From Hondaea fermentalgiana (Eukaryota; Sar; Bigyra; Thraustochytrida; Thraustochytriidae), in the NCBI GenBank assembly GCA_014084085.1, contig NPFB01000049.1, forward strand, positions 200,054 to 264,053: a DNA stretch of 64,000 bases. Direction: 5' to 3'. How positions within the stretch are numbered: position 1 is the stretch's first letter; the number at the start of each line of letters is the position of its first letter. The notes under the pieces were generated by a model. That model worked only from the letters and a program-made list of their open reading frames with translations, was not told the DNA's origin and made no database searches. A program made the translations under genes and the position numbers. This document shows, in pieces, positions 18,593-28,674 of this stretch.

Positions 18593-19585
18593 CTAAGAGA
18601 GAGGATGGAATCGACGAGATGCCTTGAGGCGCTCGACCTGCTGCTTGTCCTGTTCGAACTTGGCACGAAGCTCCGCCAGCTTGGACTTTTTGTGATCGCG
18701 TGTCTGGAAACGGTAAAAGTCTGTGAGCGGGCCCTTGGAGGATTTCTTTTTGCCCTTGCCATCCGTGATGCGACGCCCTGCCTGATCTTTCGCAGATACA
18801 GCTGTTGTCGGGTTTGCGCGCGCGCGCGAACCCTTCTTGTACGAAACCATGGTAAACCCATCTTCGTCGGCCTGGTTTTCCTGTGCTTTGCGGAGTTCCT
18901 CGATTTCCTTTTCGAGCTCGGCAAAACGCTCCATATACGCTTCTGATGACTTTTTAAGGGAGGCGGTACCCGGGCGCTCCGCATCGTACTGCCGCATCCA
19001 TCGCGGCTTCTTCGCTTTGGAGGACTTGGTGTTGTGCTCCTCCACGCCGTCTTTCCCCGTTGTCCACGCCGAAGTCGCGTCCAGCGGACCCTCTTTCGAG
19101 GATGCAGATGCACGCTCAAGAGCGCGCAAGGCCGCAGTTTTCATTGCGAAGCGGACTCTTGCGAATCGTGTGGTTCCTGAGGATCCCAGATCGACGGCCT
19201 CAACCTCGCCAAAGGCCTCAAACACCTTTCGTACGGCCTCTTGGGACCAAGCAACACCAACATTTGCGACAAAGAGCGTGGCGCCCTCGTCCTCTTCCTT
19301 TTCCTCGTCATCGTCGTCTTCATCGCTCGAAACGTCGCCAGCCTTGGCTCCAAACGTGGAAGCCTGTCCGGTGTTGTGCAGCTTAATGAACAGGTACTTG
19401 ACGAGCCTCTTGCCTTCAGGTGTTTGCGCGAACTCGGCGCATGTCTGGCGTTTGCGCTTCTTGTTGGCCTTCTTACCCGAACTCAGGTCTGCGCGCTCCG
19501 TAGCCTGCTCGCTCCACGTCTCGAGTTCCGCCGGCAGCACGCTGCACAGGACCGGCAGTGGCACGAGGCCTCGAGTGGTCGCCAT
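18593..19585 (-). CDS. RRP7: Ribosomal RNA-processing protein 7 (RRP7)
   Basis: 330 residues from ATG 19585 (MATTRGLVPLPV); the frame is open 151 codons further upstream, but that part is Arg/Ser/Ala noise. An RRM-like domain lies at about 95-170 (ATLFVANVGVAWSQEAVRKVFEAFG). The C-terminus carries the Rrp7 signature: DGFTMVSYKKGSR, then DFYRFQTRDHKKSKLAELRAKFEQDK and a final SRRFHPLS, close to RRP7A endings. Rrp7 is part of the UTP-C/CURI complexes in the nucleolar small-subunit processome and is needed for pre-18S rRNA maturation. An acidic insert (SSDEDDDDEEKEEDE) precedes the RRM. Lys/Arg-rich stretches would serve nucleolar targeting. Confidence 0.9.
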   Translation of the reverse strand: MATTRGLVPLPVLCSVLPAELETWSEQATERADLSSGKKANKKRKRQTCAEFAQTPEGKRLVKYLFIKLHNTGQASTFGAKAGDVSSDEDDDDEEKEEDEGATLFVANVGVAWSQEAVRKVFEAFGEVEAVDLGSSGTTRFARVRFAMKTAALRALERASASSKEGPLDATSAWTTGKDGVEEHNTKSSKAKKPRWMRQYDAERPGTASLKKSSEAYMERFAELEKEIEELRKAQENQADEDGFTMVSYKKGSRARANPTTAVSAKDQAGRRITDGKGKKKSSKGPLTDFYRFQTRDHKKSKLAELRAKFEQDKQQVERLKASRRFHPLS

Positions 19586-20723
19586 GGCGCACTCCACTCC
19601 CTGGATGCTGCCGCGCCCGGACGCTCTCTCCGAGCACAGGAACCTGCACGCAGATGGCGCCCGCGCCAGCGCGCACCAGCAGCGCGCGAAGGGCAGGAAA
19701 GGCTCGTCGAGCGCGTGATACGCGCGCAAAGACCCCGGCCGCACCACGCGAAGCGCTTCTGGTCTCTCCCCTCCCAAAGGACTCGCTGACTGGACGCGGC
19801 GCCGTAAAGATGTTTCATAATAATGACGCGCATACTTCAAGGTCAATTTAGAAATACAAGACACCGCAGCACGGAGGACGCGAGGACGGGACGCGGAGGA
19901 ATTGTCCCGTTCGCTTCTTCGACAAAAGCCGCGCGCAACTTGTTGAGCAAAGAAAGGCTTCATTAGCCGGGTGTAGCGTTCAACGAGATAGTAGTAGTAA
20001 TAGTTGACGTCGGAGGTGATTGAGAAAGAGTCATACAAGAGTGGTGCTCCGGACGGTTTGCAGGCGGGAAGAGAAGCGAGAGGCAGTTGCGATGTCGAAG
20101 TTGAAGTTTTTCTCCCAAGGCAAACTCATTTCTAATGGAGGTGATCGACGATTGATTTGCATTCACAGTCAGCAGCATCCTGCATTGACTTTCATCTTTC
20201 GCGCTGTTAGCTCATCTTTCTTTCGACGTTCTTTTTTTATTATTTCTTTCAAGAAAAAGAAGGAGACATCGTCGCGCTCAAGACTCGATATGAAGCCAGT
20301 ATCACAATGCTTTGTGGAGGAAACAAAGCCTCGAACATCGGTTCCGACACAAAAGACACCCTCTCTTGACGAAGCTGAGCATGAGAATGACAAAGGGGCT
20401 TGTCTTGACTCTTTGGAGTTGCAGCAACGTTTTTTTATTTTCTACTTTTTCCATTATCATTCTCATCAACATTTCTTCCCGAGCGTGCGCGCTACTTTCA
20501 AGATTGGGATAACAAGTGTCTTCGTGGACGCTCTCACATTCGTGCAAACAACTCTTAGGTTTTTCGTCCCTCAACTCGCCTCAACATGGAAAACAAAGAA
20601 GCGATAGACCATGGCCTAGCGCTGCACAGGTTACTGTAGTCAAAGTGGAGCTTCGGCTTGGGCACGTCGCTTAGGCAACAACAATACAGCAAGGCAAAGT
20701 CATGCCGACAAGACTTTGGCCGG
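19586..20723. other. Divergent intergenic region, no gene seen
   Basis: 1.14 kb between the RRP7 start and the next forward start. A forward open frame at 20020-20607 starts with TTG and has no recognisable content. The region is AT-richer from 20100 to 20600 with pyrimidine/A-rich runs (for example near 20225-20265). It should hold both promoters. Confidence 0.45.
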
Positions 20724-23700
20724 ATGAGACGCAGCACGGGCGATGAGGCCGGCGGCGGCGAGGGAGTGAGCGCCGGCGGGCAGTCGGCCGAAGGCTCGCT
20801 GTACTTTCTGCCAGACAACCTCATTGCCGACGAGGTGGCACCCTCGCAGGACAGCCAGCTTGGCCAGCATGACCTGGAAACACATGAGACAATACCTTCG
20901 CTGAGAACATACTCAGGACCGAAGGAGACGACGGAGAAGCTGAGACGCGTGCGCTTGCCGCCTCCACGACCACTTCCTTCTCTTCAGCCGCAGCCGCAGC
21001 CGCAGCCGCAGCTGCAGCATCACCAGCAGCAACAGCAACAGCAACAGGAACAGCAGCAACACCAGCAGCAACAACATCAGCAGCACGCATTACCGCTGCA
21101 GGAACAGCAGCACCAGCAGCTGCATAACGATAACCACCGCCTCCTCGTGCCAACAACAGAGCTCCAAGATGCATCGACGACAGGGCTACCGAGCCTTGAC
21201 GCGACGGCATACCTAGGCCAGCAGCAGGAACACCATGTGCAACAGCCTAATCTTTTTGAAATGAGTGCCGTCTTTCGTCCCATAGCAAGCGTACCGCCCG
21301 GCGGTGACCACGATCAACATGCGACCCCGGATTTTGGCGGCTTTTTGGGCCGTCAGCCAGAGCAGAGTCTACAGCAACAGCCACAACTTGATCCTCACGG
21401 CCATGTCATTCTCGAGGAGGAAGAGCCACGCTCACGACGGAGTTCCAATGTGCTCGAGCTCCTTTCCGAGGCCATGCCAGACCACCACCTTCGTGCACCC
21501 TTTGTCACTGGTACCGAATCCTCGCTGCGTCCGACGGCGCAGGACTTTGAGCCACAATTTGCTCGTGCTGAGTCACCATTGCTTTCGCAGACCCAACTTG
21601 GCGCGAGCAGCGCATGGCAAGGGACCCCGTTTACATTCGTGCCTAGCTCTGAAACGCAGCATGGAAGGACGCCCTCCCCTCCAGCCCCGGAACAAGCGAC
21701 GTCCCTACGGAGATCTCCCGCGAATTATTTCCGCAGCGCAAAGAGCCTCGTATCGGGCGCTTTTCAGTCGAACATTTTCTCTCCGCGCAGTAGCTATCTT
21801 GGTGGATCGACTGACAATGGGGCTTTTGGAGATGGCTTTCACGTTTCTGTCGACACAACTGCCAATGCACCAAGTCAACCAAAGTCGCCGGAACTCGAGA
21901 GCTCACAAAACGCGTCTGCCAGCAGCACGAGCATGTCAATGCCGGCTTTGTCGGCGAGCGGAACGTCGTTCTCTCTGCCGCGAAAAGCTTCGACTTCCTT
22001 CTTTCCATGGAGAGATGTCGGGACCAAGGGCAGCATTGGTTCCGATCAGGATGTGCGACCGCGCACAAGTCCCAGTCCTGCACCAGGCGCAGGAACCGGC
22101 GCATCTTCGTCGTGGCCAGATCCGCCCGTTGATCCGGGATCACAAGCTCATAAGAGTACTTCAGAAAGTACCCTTCCGGTTATGCCCAACACCAAGCAAT
22201 CGAAGGGAAGGCCCACCCATCCGCCTCGAACGCAGACTAGCTCCAGCGTCCCGGGCAATGGCAGAGAAAACGGAAGATCAACTCCAGAGCCCTCGAAACT
22301 GCGAGGTGCAACCAGAGGTGATAGTGCTGGTCCGTCTGGAAGATCGTCCGGTAATGCAAATCGCCAGTCTTCGCGTAACGGCCGTCGGCACACCGCGCAA
22401 GGGACGCCAGGATTCTCAGGACAGACGAGGTCCTCGCGCCACCCGCACCTCCGCCGCCAGGACAGCCCTCAGAGCCTCAATTCAGATCCCTCGGAGGCTT
22501 TCTCGTCTGCGCAGGCGTCGCCTCGTGGGCGACAACGTCAGCATTCCGCGGACAGTGCATTCTTCTTTGGTCATGGCAACACTGGCAAGAATCGAAAGGC
22601 TCGAGGAGGAGGAGGAGGAGCCTCAAGGCGCGAGCGACAGGACTCCGAGCCTCGCGTAACGCGGAGTAATGCGTGGACCGTGAACGAGTCGCCGTCCAAA
22701 TCTAGCGCCGCGGGATCCTCATTAGGAGGAAAACCTCACCATTACCATCACCACTCTTTTGCCGCAGATGTGGCGAAGCACGAGGAGGCAGCAAATGAAA
22801 ATGTTTGGGCTGTGCTGGACTCAAACGACGATGAAGCCGCGCCAGAGCTGGAAGAAAATGAGATGGTTCCGCCCGATGACGTCGGCGCAACAGATGTTGA
22901 ATCCGAAAAGTCGAAAGCTCTTCCCAATGCCTCGAGTGCTGGCACTGCAAAAGGTGATGAAATTGATCTTCTACCCCCTGCCAAAATAAAGTTGGCGGGG
23001 GTGAATGCAGCACCGGCTTCATCTTCCCAACCGTCTCTTGATGAGCCCGAGCCGGCAAATGCGGACAAAAAAGTGGGTTCGGGCCGTCGTTTCCGAAGCC
23101 GAAAACGCTCCTCCACGCATGTTCCCGCAGCAAGCTCGCATGCGACCAAGGGATCAACAGACGGAAACGCTGCAAACGGTTCATCTCCTGATGAAAAATC
23201 CGCGAACGATAGCACTGCAAGACGGCGCGTTGCTCACTCTGCTGACGTACGGGTTGCAAACAATAAGGAAAGCAGCTCGTCACATGACAACATGCAGGTT
23301 ACTTATGTTTCACGCAAGGAGACTAGACAGGTGGAGGACGAAGAAAAGCTGGCACCAGCAAGCTCGCAGGAAAACGCGGATGGCTCGAGTTTAAATTTGT
23401 GGCAACGCGTGTGCGAGATTGGAGCGTTCGCGCAGGGCCGCGTAGTGGAGCTCTACGAGATTGGAATTCTTGGTACACGTGCAAGCGCCCACGCTGGAAT
23501 GCAAGGCGCCAAATACGTTTGCAGTTATGTGATTGGCTGTCACCAGCGTGCGGCGTCTGGGATCTTGGAGAGCGGCGAGGGTTTCCATGTTATGGTTTGT
23601 TATATTTTTTTACAGGCCTTTGCTCCCTTTGCAACGACAGTACTGGCAAGCACAGCGCCATGGGCTCATATTTGTCTGTGGTACGCGTTCCTGGCGCAGT

Positions 23701-24017
23701 ATCTCTGCATGAATGAAACTCGGCGTGCTGCTATTTTTCAGTTTGTGCTTCCTGTGCTCTTTGTACTCGAGGGCGTGTCCCGGCCTTCGTATCTGCTCGT
23801 ATTGGCGCCTGCGGAGCTCCTCATGCTAGCGTTTTGCATTCTCATCCTCCGCGATGACCGCCTGCACTTCAACCTCCGTTTGCTTTTGACGGTTTCCGGA
23901 CATATTATCATGGCGCTCACGGTGGGTGACTATTTTCTCGTGCAATGGTTCCTTGTGGTGTCTCAGCTCGACTTTCTCGCCTCCACTTCTTTGACAAAAG
24001 TCGTTTCGTCGCCTTGA
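20724..24017 (+). CDS. Large disordered Gln-rich protein with C-terminal membrane segments
   Basis: 1097 residues from ATG 20724 (MRRSTGDEAGGG); the frame begins 22 codons earlier only with TTG. Residues 80-200 are Gln/His-rich (CAG and CAC codon runs), and the next 700 residues are Ser/Pro/Gly/Arg-rich and probably disordered, with an acidic patch near 700. The last 210 residues are different. LNLWQRVCEIGAFAQGRVVELYEIG leads into hydrophobic segments FHVMVCYIFLQAFAPFATTVL, AHICLWYAFLAQYLC, IFQFVLPVLFVLEG, LLVLAPAELLMLAFCILIL and LLLTVSGHIIMAL: about four to five membrane helices. I do not recognise the family. The layout suggests a membrane anchor with a long cytosolic tail. Confidence 0.78.
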   Translation: MRRSTGDEAGGGEGVSAGGQSAEGSLYFLPDNLIADEVAPSQDSQLGQHDLETHETIPSLRTYSGPKETTEKLRRVRLPPPRPLPSLQPQPQPQPQLQHHQQQQQQQQEQQQHQQQQHQQHALPLQEQQHQQLHNDNHRLLVPTTELQDASTTGLPSLDATAYLGQQQEHHVQQPNLFEMSAVFRPIASVPPGGDHDQHATPDFGGFLGRQPEQSLQQQPQLDPHGHVILEEEEPRSRRSSNVLELLSEAMPDHHLRAPFVTGTESSLRPTAQDFEPQFARAESPLLSQTQLGASSAWQGTPFTFVPSSETQHGRTPSPPAPEQATSLRRSPANYFRSAKSLVSGAFQSNIFSPRSSYLGGSTDNGAFGDGFHVSVDTTANAPSQPKSPELESSQNASASSTSMSMPALSASGTSFSLPRKASTSFFPWRDVGTKGSIGSDQDVRPRTSPSPAPGAGTGASSSWPDPPVDPGSQAHKSTSESTLPVMPNTKQSKGRPTHPPRTQTSSSVPGNGRENGRSTPEPSKLRGATRGDSAGPSGRSSGNANRQSSRNGRRHTAQGTPGFSGQTRSSRHPHLRRQDSPQSLNSDPSEAFSSAQASPRGRQRQHSADSAFFFGHGNTGKNRKARGGGGGASRRERQDSEPRVTRSNAWTVNESPSKSSAAGSSLGGKPHHYHHHSFAADVAKHEEAANENVWAVLDSNDDEAAPELEENEMVPPDDVGATDVESEKSKALPNASSAGTAKGDEIDLLPPAKIKLAGVNAAPASSSQPSLDEPEPANADKKVGSGRRFRSRKRSSTHVPAASSHATKGSTDGNAANGSSPDEKSANDSTARRRVAHSADVRVANNKESSSSHDNMQVTYVSRKETRQVEDEEKLAPASSQENADGSSLNLWQRVCEIGAFAQGRVVELYEIGILGTRASAHAGMQGAKYVCSYVIGCHQRAASGILESGEGFHVMVCYIFLQAFAPFATTVLASTAPWAHICLWYAFLAQYLCMNETRRAAIFQFVLPVLFVLEGVSRPSYLLVLAPAELLMLAFCILILRDDRLHFNLRLLLTVSGHIIMALTVGDYFLVQWFLVVSQLDFLASTSLTKVVSSP

Positions 24018-24743
24018 GCTATCTTTCCGAGAGCACACTGAAATGCAGGATGCGGCGGGCGAATGACTTATCTCATCTTTTAATCTTTTTTCTGTTTTTG
24101 GTGCGAAGAGCCTTCGTGCACGGCTGCAGTTGACCTCGCAAAAATCTCGTGTGTTTTTTTCGCGCCGCGGCATACCATTTTCAGGAAGCGCCTCGACGAA
24201 TAAAATCTACATTCCACTCGATTATAAACGAGAGCAGCCATGCAGGTTCCTCCCCGCCTCCAACCCAAGAGAGCGTCCCCAGATCCCCCCTCCCTCCCCT
24301 CACCGTCTCTCGCTTTCCTCCTCCTCCCCGGACCCGCGCAGCCTTCTCCTGCCAGAGGCGCCAACGGCCTGGCCTCCGCCGGGGTCCGGCCTGACGGGGC
24401 GAGGGGGAGGGAAGAGGGACGCGGGTCGACGCCGATGATCGAGCTTGACGGAGCGGGCGATCGAGCGATGGCGATGCGCAGAACTCGAACGGCGGTTGCG
24501 CGGGCGGCTGCGCGGCGGCTGCGGTTGGCGGCGCGGGCGCGGGGCGGGCTGCGCGTGCNNNNNNNNNNNNNNNNNNNNNNNNNNNNNNNNNNNNNNNNNN
24601 NNNNNNNNNNNNNNNNNNNNNNNNNNNNNNNNNNNNNNNNNNNNNNNNNNNNNNNNNNCGCGCGGAGGCGCCAGGCCGGCCGCTGCGGAGCGGCGCGCGC
24701 GGCCGCAGCGGGGACCACGAGGACGCGGCAGCCGCAGAGGAAG
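24018..24743. other. Intergenic region containing the assembly gap
   Basis: Between two forward genes. 24018-24240 is ordinary. 24240-24558 is C-rich then GC-rich low complexity. A 100-N gap follows at 24559-24658. The frame of the next gene is open across the whole stretch because of composition and the N run, so its true 5' end could lie in or before the gap. Confidence 0.6.
24559..24658. other. Assembly gap (100 N)
   Basis: Exactly 100 undetermined bases flanked by very GC-rich sequence on both sides. A round length usually marks a gap of unknown size. Confidence 0.97.
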
Positions 24744-26810
24744 ATGGGGTCGAAGTCCGGCTCCAAACGGCGCAAAAGGACCAAGCCCGTGCCCTACAGC
24801 CAGGAGGAGATCGTGCGGCGTGTACGCCTGCTCGTGCTCTCGTGCAAGAGCAGCCCGCACCGCGCAGGCGCGGTGCTGGCCCTGGTGTCTCTCTTGATCG
24901 TGATCCATGCCCTCCACGCCTCGCGGTTGACGCACGGCGTCGGCGGGCTCACAACATCAAGTCTCCCGGTGGGAGGCGCAGGCGAGAGCGGAGGCGTGAG
25001 CCACGGCGAGGACGACGCTTCGAAGGCAATACCTGCCGCTGTTGAAGCGCTGCCGCCCCTCGAGCGCCTGCAGCGCGACCTTGGCGGCTTCGGACGCGCC
25101 GTGAGCGGGGAGAGCAAGATCCTGCGGAAAGTGGGCCTGGAGACGGCGGACGTGGGGTCCTTGTCTGCCTCCAGTCTCACGCGGGTGTTGACGCGCATGG
25201 AGACAAGTATGAATGAAGGTTGGAACCAAACCGAAGTCAAGGTGCAGCCTTTGGGCCAAGCAGGCTACGTCAAGCGAGACCTTCCCGTCTACAAGGACGG
25301 GTTCTCCCGCGAGGACATGACTGTCCTACCGCGGGCAAAGGACGGTATCTATTCAGTATCGCAGCTGCGCGGGAGCACATACAATGTGATCGTGTGTCTC
25401 TCGTTCAATACGGACCACTGCTTCGACCCCAAAGAGTTTGTTTCCATTGGCAAGACGCGCAAAGTCAATCGTATTCAGGCCCTGCGCGACGTTCTGTGGA
25501 GCAAGCACAAGTTTTGTCGAACCATTTCCGGTGCCACGGAAGGCATTCAAGACCAGGATCTTTTGTCATTTACATTTCCTTGCTGGGTCATGCCCACAGA
25601 CTACTCATCGATGATGAAGTTCGCTCGCGACAACGATGTGAACCGTTTCATCAGCAAGCCGCGTTCGCTTGGCGCGGGCATGGGCATTTACATCGTCGAC
25701 AGTCGCGAGGCGCTCGAGAACGAGCGTCTCACGCAAAACGTTGTGCAGACATACTTGGATGATCCGCATCTCATTCGCAAGCCGGGCATCGACGGCACGG
25801 TGGCGAATTTCAAGTGGGACATGCGCTCGTACGTGCTTTGCACATCGGTCTACCCCCTGCGAGCCTATGTGTACAATCGAGGACTCGTCAGAATCAGTAC
25901 GAGTGCATACACTCCAGACTGCAAGAACCACAAGGAGGCATGCCTCACAAACACGTCCATCAACAAGAAGATCGAGGGCGCCCAGCTCAAGGACATCACG
26001 TGGTCTTTCAAGAAGCTTAGCGAGTATCTCGCGGAGAACAATCAGGTCGATTTCCATCGCGATGTGTTTCCGCGCATGCAGCGAGCCATCGGTATGGCGC
26101 TGCTCTCGGGCGAGGCTGAGTTTCTTCGGCACATGGAGCCCGACGGCTTTCATTGCGAGAATTGTTATCAATTGCTCGGGGTAGATTTGCTCTTTGATGC
26201 TTCGCTTGAGCCTCGCGTGGTCGAGATCAATGGCGAACCGAGTCTGCGTCTCACCGGTAACGGAAAGACGCATTACGATTTCACCAAGCGTTACATGGCG
26301 CGCGATTTGGTTTCTCTTGTTTTTAATCAAGAGTCTGTCGCCGCAAAGCTCTCACCACGTTTGGCAAAGTGGGCGCAAGCCGTGGGCGGCAAGGGCGCCG
26401 ACTCTGTCCTGGGCGCCGACCACGTGCAGTACGCACTTGCAACATTCCGCGAACATGCCCGTTTGGGTGGTTTTCGACCTGTATACCCGCACGCGGCTAG
26501 CGCGGAAGCATATGGGCGTTTCTTGCGCCACTTGCGCGATACTGAAGCTGCCAAGACCCCGGTGGATCCTAAGGCGGCTCATGCAGATGGCCGTCGCTTC
26601 CGGATACACCAAATCATGACCCTTTTGCAAGACTCCAAGGCTCTTGCGGATATTACGCCTGAAATGGCTGCGTCTTCCAAGACAGATAGCTCTTCTTCAT
26701 CCACGCGAAAGCGAAAGTCAAGCGCAGCAGCCTCGGGCACGGAAGCGGTCTCGTCTCCAAAGCTTCGCGCCCCGTCGGCAACAAGTTCTGATGTTGATGA
26801 TGAATTCTGA
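24744..26810 (+). CDS. Membrane-anchored tubulin-tyrosine-ligase-like (TTL) protein
   Basis: 688 residues from ATG 24744 (MGSKSGSKRRKRTK), the first sensible ATG after the N gap. A basic N-tail is followed by one hydrophobic segment at about 41-58 (AGAVLALVSLLIVIHAL), which reads as a type II signal anchor. The TTL/ATP-grasp domain follows: RFISKPRSLGAGMGIYIVD near residue 300 (ATP-binding Lys), VANFKWDMRSYVLCT, and VVEINGEPSL near 493 (metal-binding Glu/Asn). TTL-family enzymes ligate amino acids, classically Tyr, Glu or Gly, to protein ends or side chains, usually in the cytosol. If the anchor is real, the domain would face the secretory lumen, so the substrate may not be tubulin. The C-terminus is a Ser/Thr-rich tail. 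Confidence 0.82.
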   Translation: MGSKSGSKRRKRTKPVPYSQEEIVRRVRLLVLSCKSSPHRAGAVLALVSLLIVIHALHASRLTHGVGGLTTSSLPVGGAGESGGVSHGEDDASKAIPAAVEALPPLERLQRDLGGFGRAVSGESKILRKVGLETADVGSLSASSLTRVLTRMETSMNEGWNQTEVKVQPLGQAGYVKRDLPVYKDGFSREDMTVLPRAKDGIYSVSQLRGSTYNVIVCLSFNTDHCFDPKEFVSIGKTRKVNRIQALRDVLWSKHKFCRTISGATEGIQDQDLLSFTFPCWVMPTDYSSMMKFARDNDVNRFISKPRSLGAGMGIYIVDSREALENERLTQNVVQTYLDDPHLIRKPGIDGTVANFKWDMRSYVLCTSVYPLRAYVYNRGLVRISTSAYTPDCKNHKEACLTNTSINKKIEGAQLKDITWSFKKLSEYLAENNQVDFHRDVFPRMQRAIGMALLSGEAEFLRHMEPDGFHCENCYQLLGVDLLFDASLEPRVVEINGEPSLRLTGNGKTHYDFTKRYMARDLVSLVFNQESVAAKLSPRLAKWAQAVGGKGADSVLGADHVQYALATFREHARLGGFRPVYPHAASAEAYGRFLRHLRDTEAAKTPVDPKAAHADGRRFRIHQIMTLLQDSKALADITPEMAASSKTDSSSSSTRKRKSSAAASGTEAVSSPKLRAPSATSSDVDDEF

Positions 26811-27078
26811 TTTACAGCTTGATTTACAGTAGTATCTAAATACTTAACCTCTGCAATGTGGTCTCCTGCTGCTGCGGCCTCCTACTGCTGACCATTCTTG
26901 TATTTTGTCTTGGAGCAGCCTCGTGAACCATGAAGTGCGCGCACCAATGTATTCTCATGAAGCCCGGCCAAAAGTAGTTTGTTGGTAGTAACCACAAAAT
27001 TTGTTTGATCAATCGGAATGGAAATAATATCTTTTTCTCTACGCAACGAAGCAGGTTGGAGCACCCGATCCAAACGCG

Positions 27079-28674
27079 ATGATGCAGCAGACCTGCTTCA
27101 CGGCACGCTGCAGTGCGCTGCGCAGAGTGCGCGAATTGAGGTTCCCAGCGTGCCTACGCCCCGGCCTGTCCTTGCAAACTCCCCTGCCCGCGGCGCGACC
27201 CGCGTTTCAACGAGAAATGAGCTCCTCGTCGTCCAAAACGGGCGGGGCGGCCTCGTTCGCGCAGCAATTTCTTCGCTTCGTGGACGGGTCGCCGACTCCG
27301 TTTCATTGCGTGGCGCAGACGGTGAAGCGCCTGGAAAGCTGTGGATTCACCCGTCTGCGCGAAGACTCGCACTGGGCGAACGCAGTCAAGCCCAACGGTC
27401 GGTATTTTTTTACGCGCAACGCGAGCACTATCGTCGCCTTTACCGTCGGAGGACAATATCAAGCCGGAAACCCGTTCAAGGTAGTAGGCGCCCACACGGA
27501 CAGCCCCGCGCTCAAGGTAAAACCCGTCTCGCGCCGCGAAAAGAGTGGCTACCTCCAAGTTGGCGTGGAATGTTATGGGGGTGGGCTGTGGCACACCTGG
27601 TTCGATCGAGACCTCGGCGTGGCGGGTCGCGCGATCGTGCGAACTGCAGAAGGCAAATACAAGGAGGAGCTGGTACACATCAAAAAGCCCGTGCTTCGCG
27701 TTCCGAACTTGGCCATTCACTTGCAAACTGCCGCAGAGCGCAGTGCGTTCCAATATAACAAGGAAGACCACTTGACACCCATTCTTGGTGTGGCGAGCGA
27801 GACGCTCAATAGCGTGAAGAAGGAGGACACCATAGAGGAGGGTGCGGCGGGGGCGAGCGGACCTGCACCTGACAAGCGCCACGCGCCTCAATTCCTGGCA
27901 CTCCTCGCAGCTGAAATTGGCTGCAAGCCCGAGGATATCGTCGATCTGGAGCTCACCCTTGCCGACACGCAAGGCGCGGCCATTGGTGGGCTTGACGATG
28001 CTTTCATCTTCAGTCCCCGTCTCGACAACCAAATGCACTGCTTTACAAGTATTGAAGCACTCGCAGAATATGCTACTGAGGACAACATTGCCGCCGACAC
28101 GGCTGTGACGATTGTGGCCCTCTTTGACCACGAGGAATGCGGTTCGCAGAGCAACGTTGGTGCTGGCTCACCCATTATGCGCGATACCATGGAACGGATT
28201 TCGGGTTGTTTTACAGAACCGAGCGATCTTGAGTCCCACCGCATTGCGCTCGCCAAGAGCTTCGTCATCTCCGCTGATGGTGCTCACGCCGTCCATCCGA
28301 ATTACGCGAGCAAGCACGAAATGAATCACGCTCCGAAGATGAACGGAGGTACCGTCATCAAAATCAACGATAACCAGAGATACACCACGACGGGGGTAAC
28401 GGGATTCTTTATTCGTGAGCTCGCGCGTCGCGCCAACGTGCCCATTCAGGAATTTGTTGTGCGGAACGACTGCCCATGTGGAAGCACAATCGGTCCCATG
28501 ATTGCGGCGCTTACCGGCTGCAGGGCCGTTGATCTTGGCGTGGCACAGCTTTCCATGCACAGCTGCCGAGAGCAGTGCGCGGTCGAGGATCTCTTTACCA
28601 ATTATCAACTGCTCAGCCATTTCTTTGCGGACGGCGTGGCAGTCCTCAATTGTCTCGAGCGTTCGGACCTATAA
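27079..28674 (+). CDS. DNPEP: Aspartyl aminopeptidase, peptidase family M18
   Basis: 531 residues from ATG 27079, or 485 from the in-frame ATG 27217 (MSSSSSKTGG). The M18 core is complete: GAHTDSPALK (metal His and Asp), FSPRLDNQMHCF (bridging Asp region), DHEECGSQS (catalytic Glu pair), SADGAHAVHPNY and, near the end, LSMHSCREQC (metal His). The dizinc enzyme removes N-terminal Asp or Glu from peptides in cytosol or vacuole and forms a dodecamer. The first 46 residues are Arg-rich, free of acidic residues except two Glu and rich in Ala/Leu, so they could be a mitochondrial presequence used when the first ATG is chosen. A short Gly/Ala-rich insert (near nt 27840) is present. Confidence 0.94.
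   Translation: MMQQTCFTARCSALRRVRELRFPACLRPGLSLQTPLPAARPAFQREMSSSSSKTGGAASFAQQFLRFVDGSPTPFHCVAQTVKRLESCGFTRLREDSHWANAVKPNGRYFFTRNASTIVAFTVGGQYQAGNPFKVVGAHTDSPALKVKPVSRREKSGYLQVGVECYGGGLWHTWFDRDLGVAGRAIVRTAEGKYKEELVHIKKPVLRVPNLAIHLQTAAERSAFQYNKEDHLTPILGVASETLNSVKKEDTIEEGAAGASGPAPDKRHAPQFLALLAAEIGCKPEDIVDLELTLADTQGAAIGGLDDAFIFSPRLDNQMHCFTSIEALAEYATEDNIAADTAVTIVALFDHEECGSQSNVGAGSPIMRDTMERISGCFTEPSDLESHRIALAKSFVISADGAHAVHPNYASKHEMNHAPKMNGGTVIKINDNQRYTTTGVTGFFIRELARRANVPIQEFVVRNDCPCGSTIGPMIAALTGCRAVDLGVAQLSMHSCREQCAVEDLFTNYQLLSHFFADGVAVLNCLERSDL

Noticed and set aside
20020..20607. 195-codon forward frame
   Set aside because: Begins with TTG, crosses AT-rich runs giving Phe/Lys strings, no recognisable domain.
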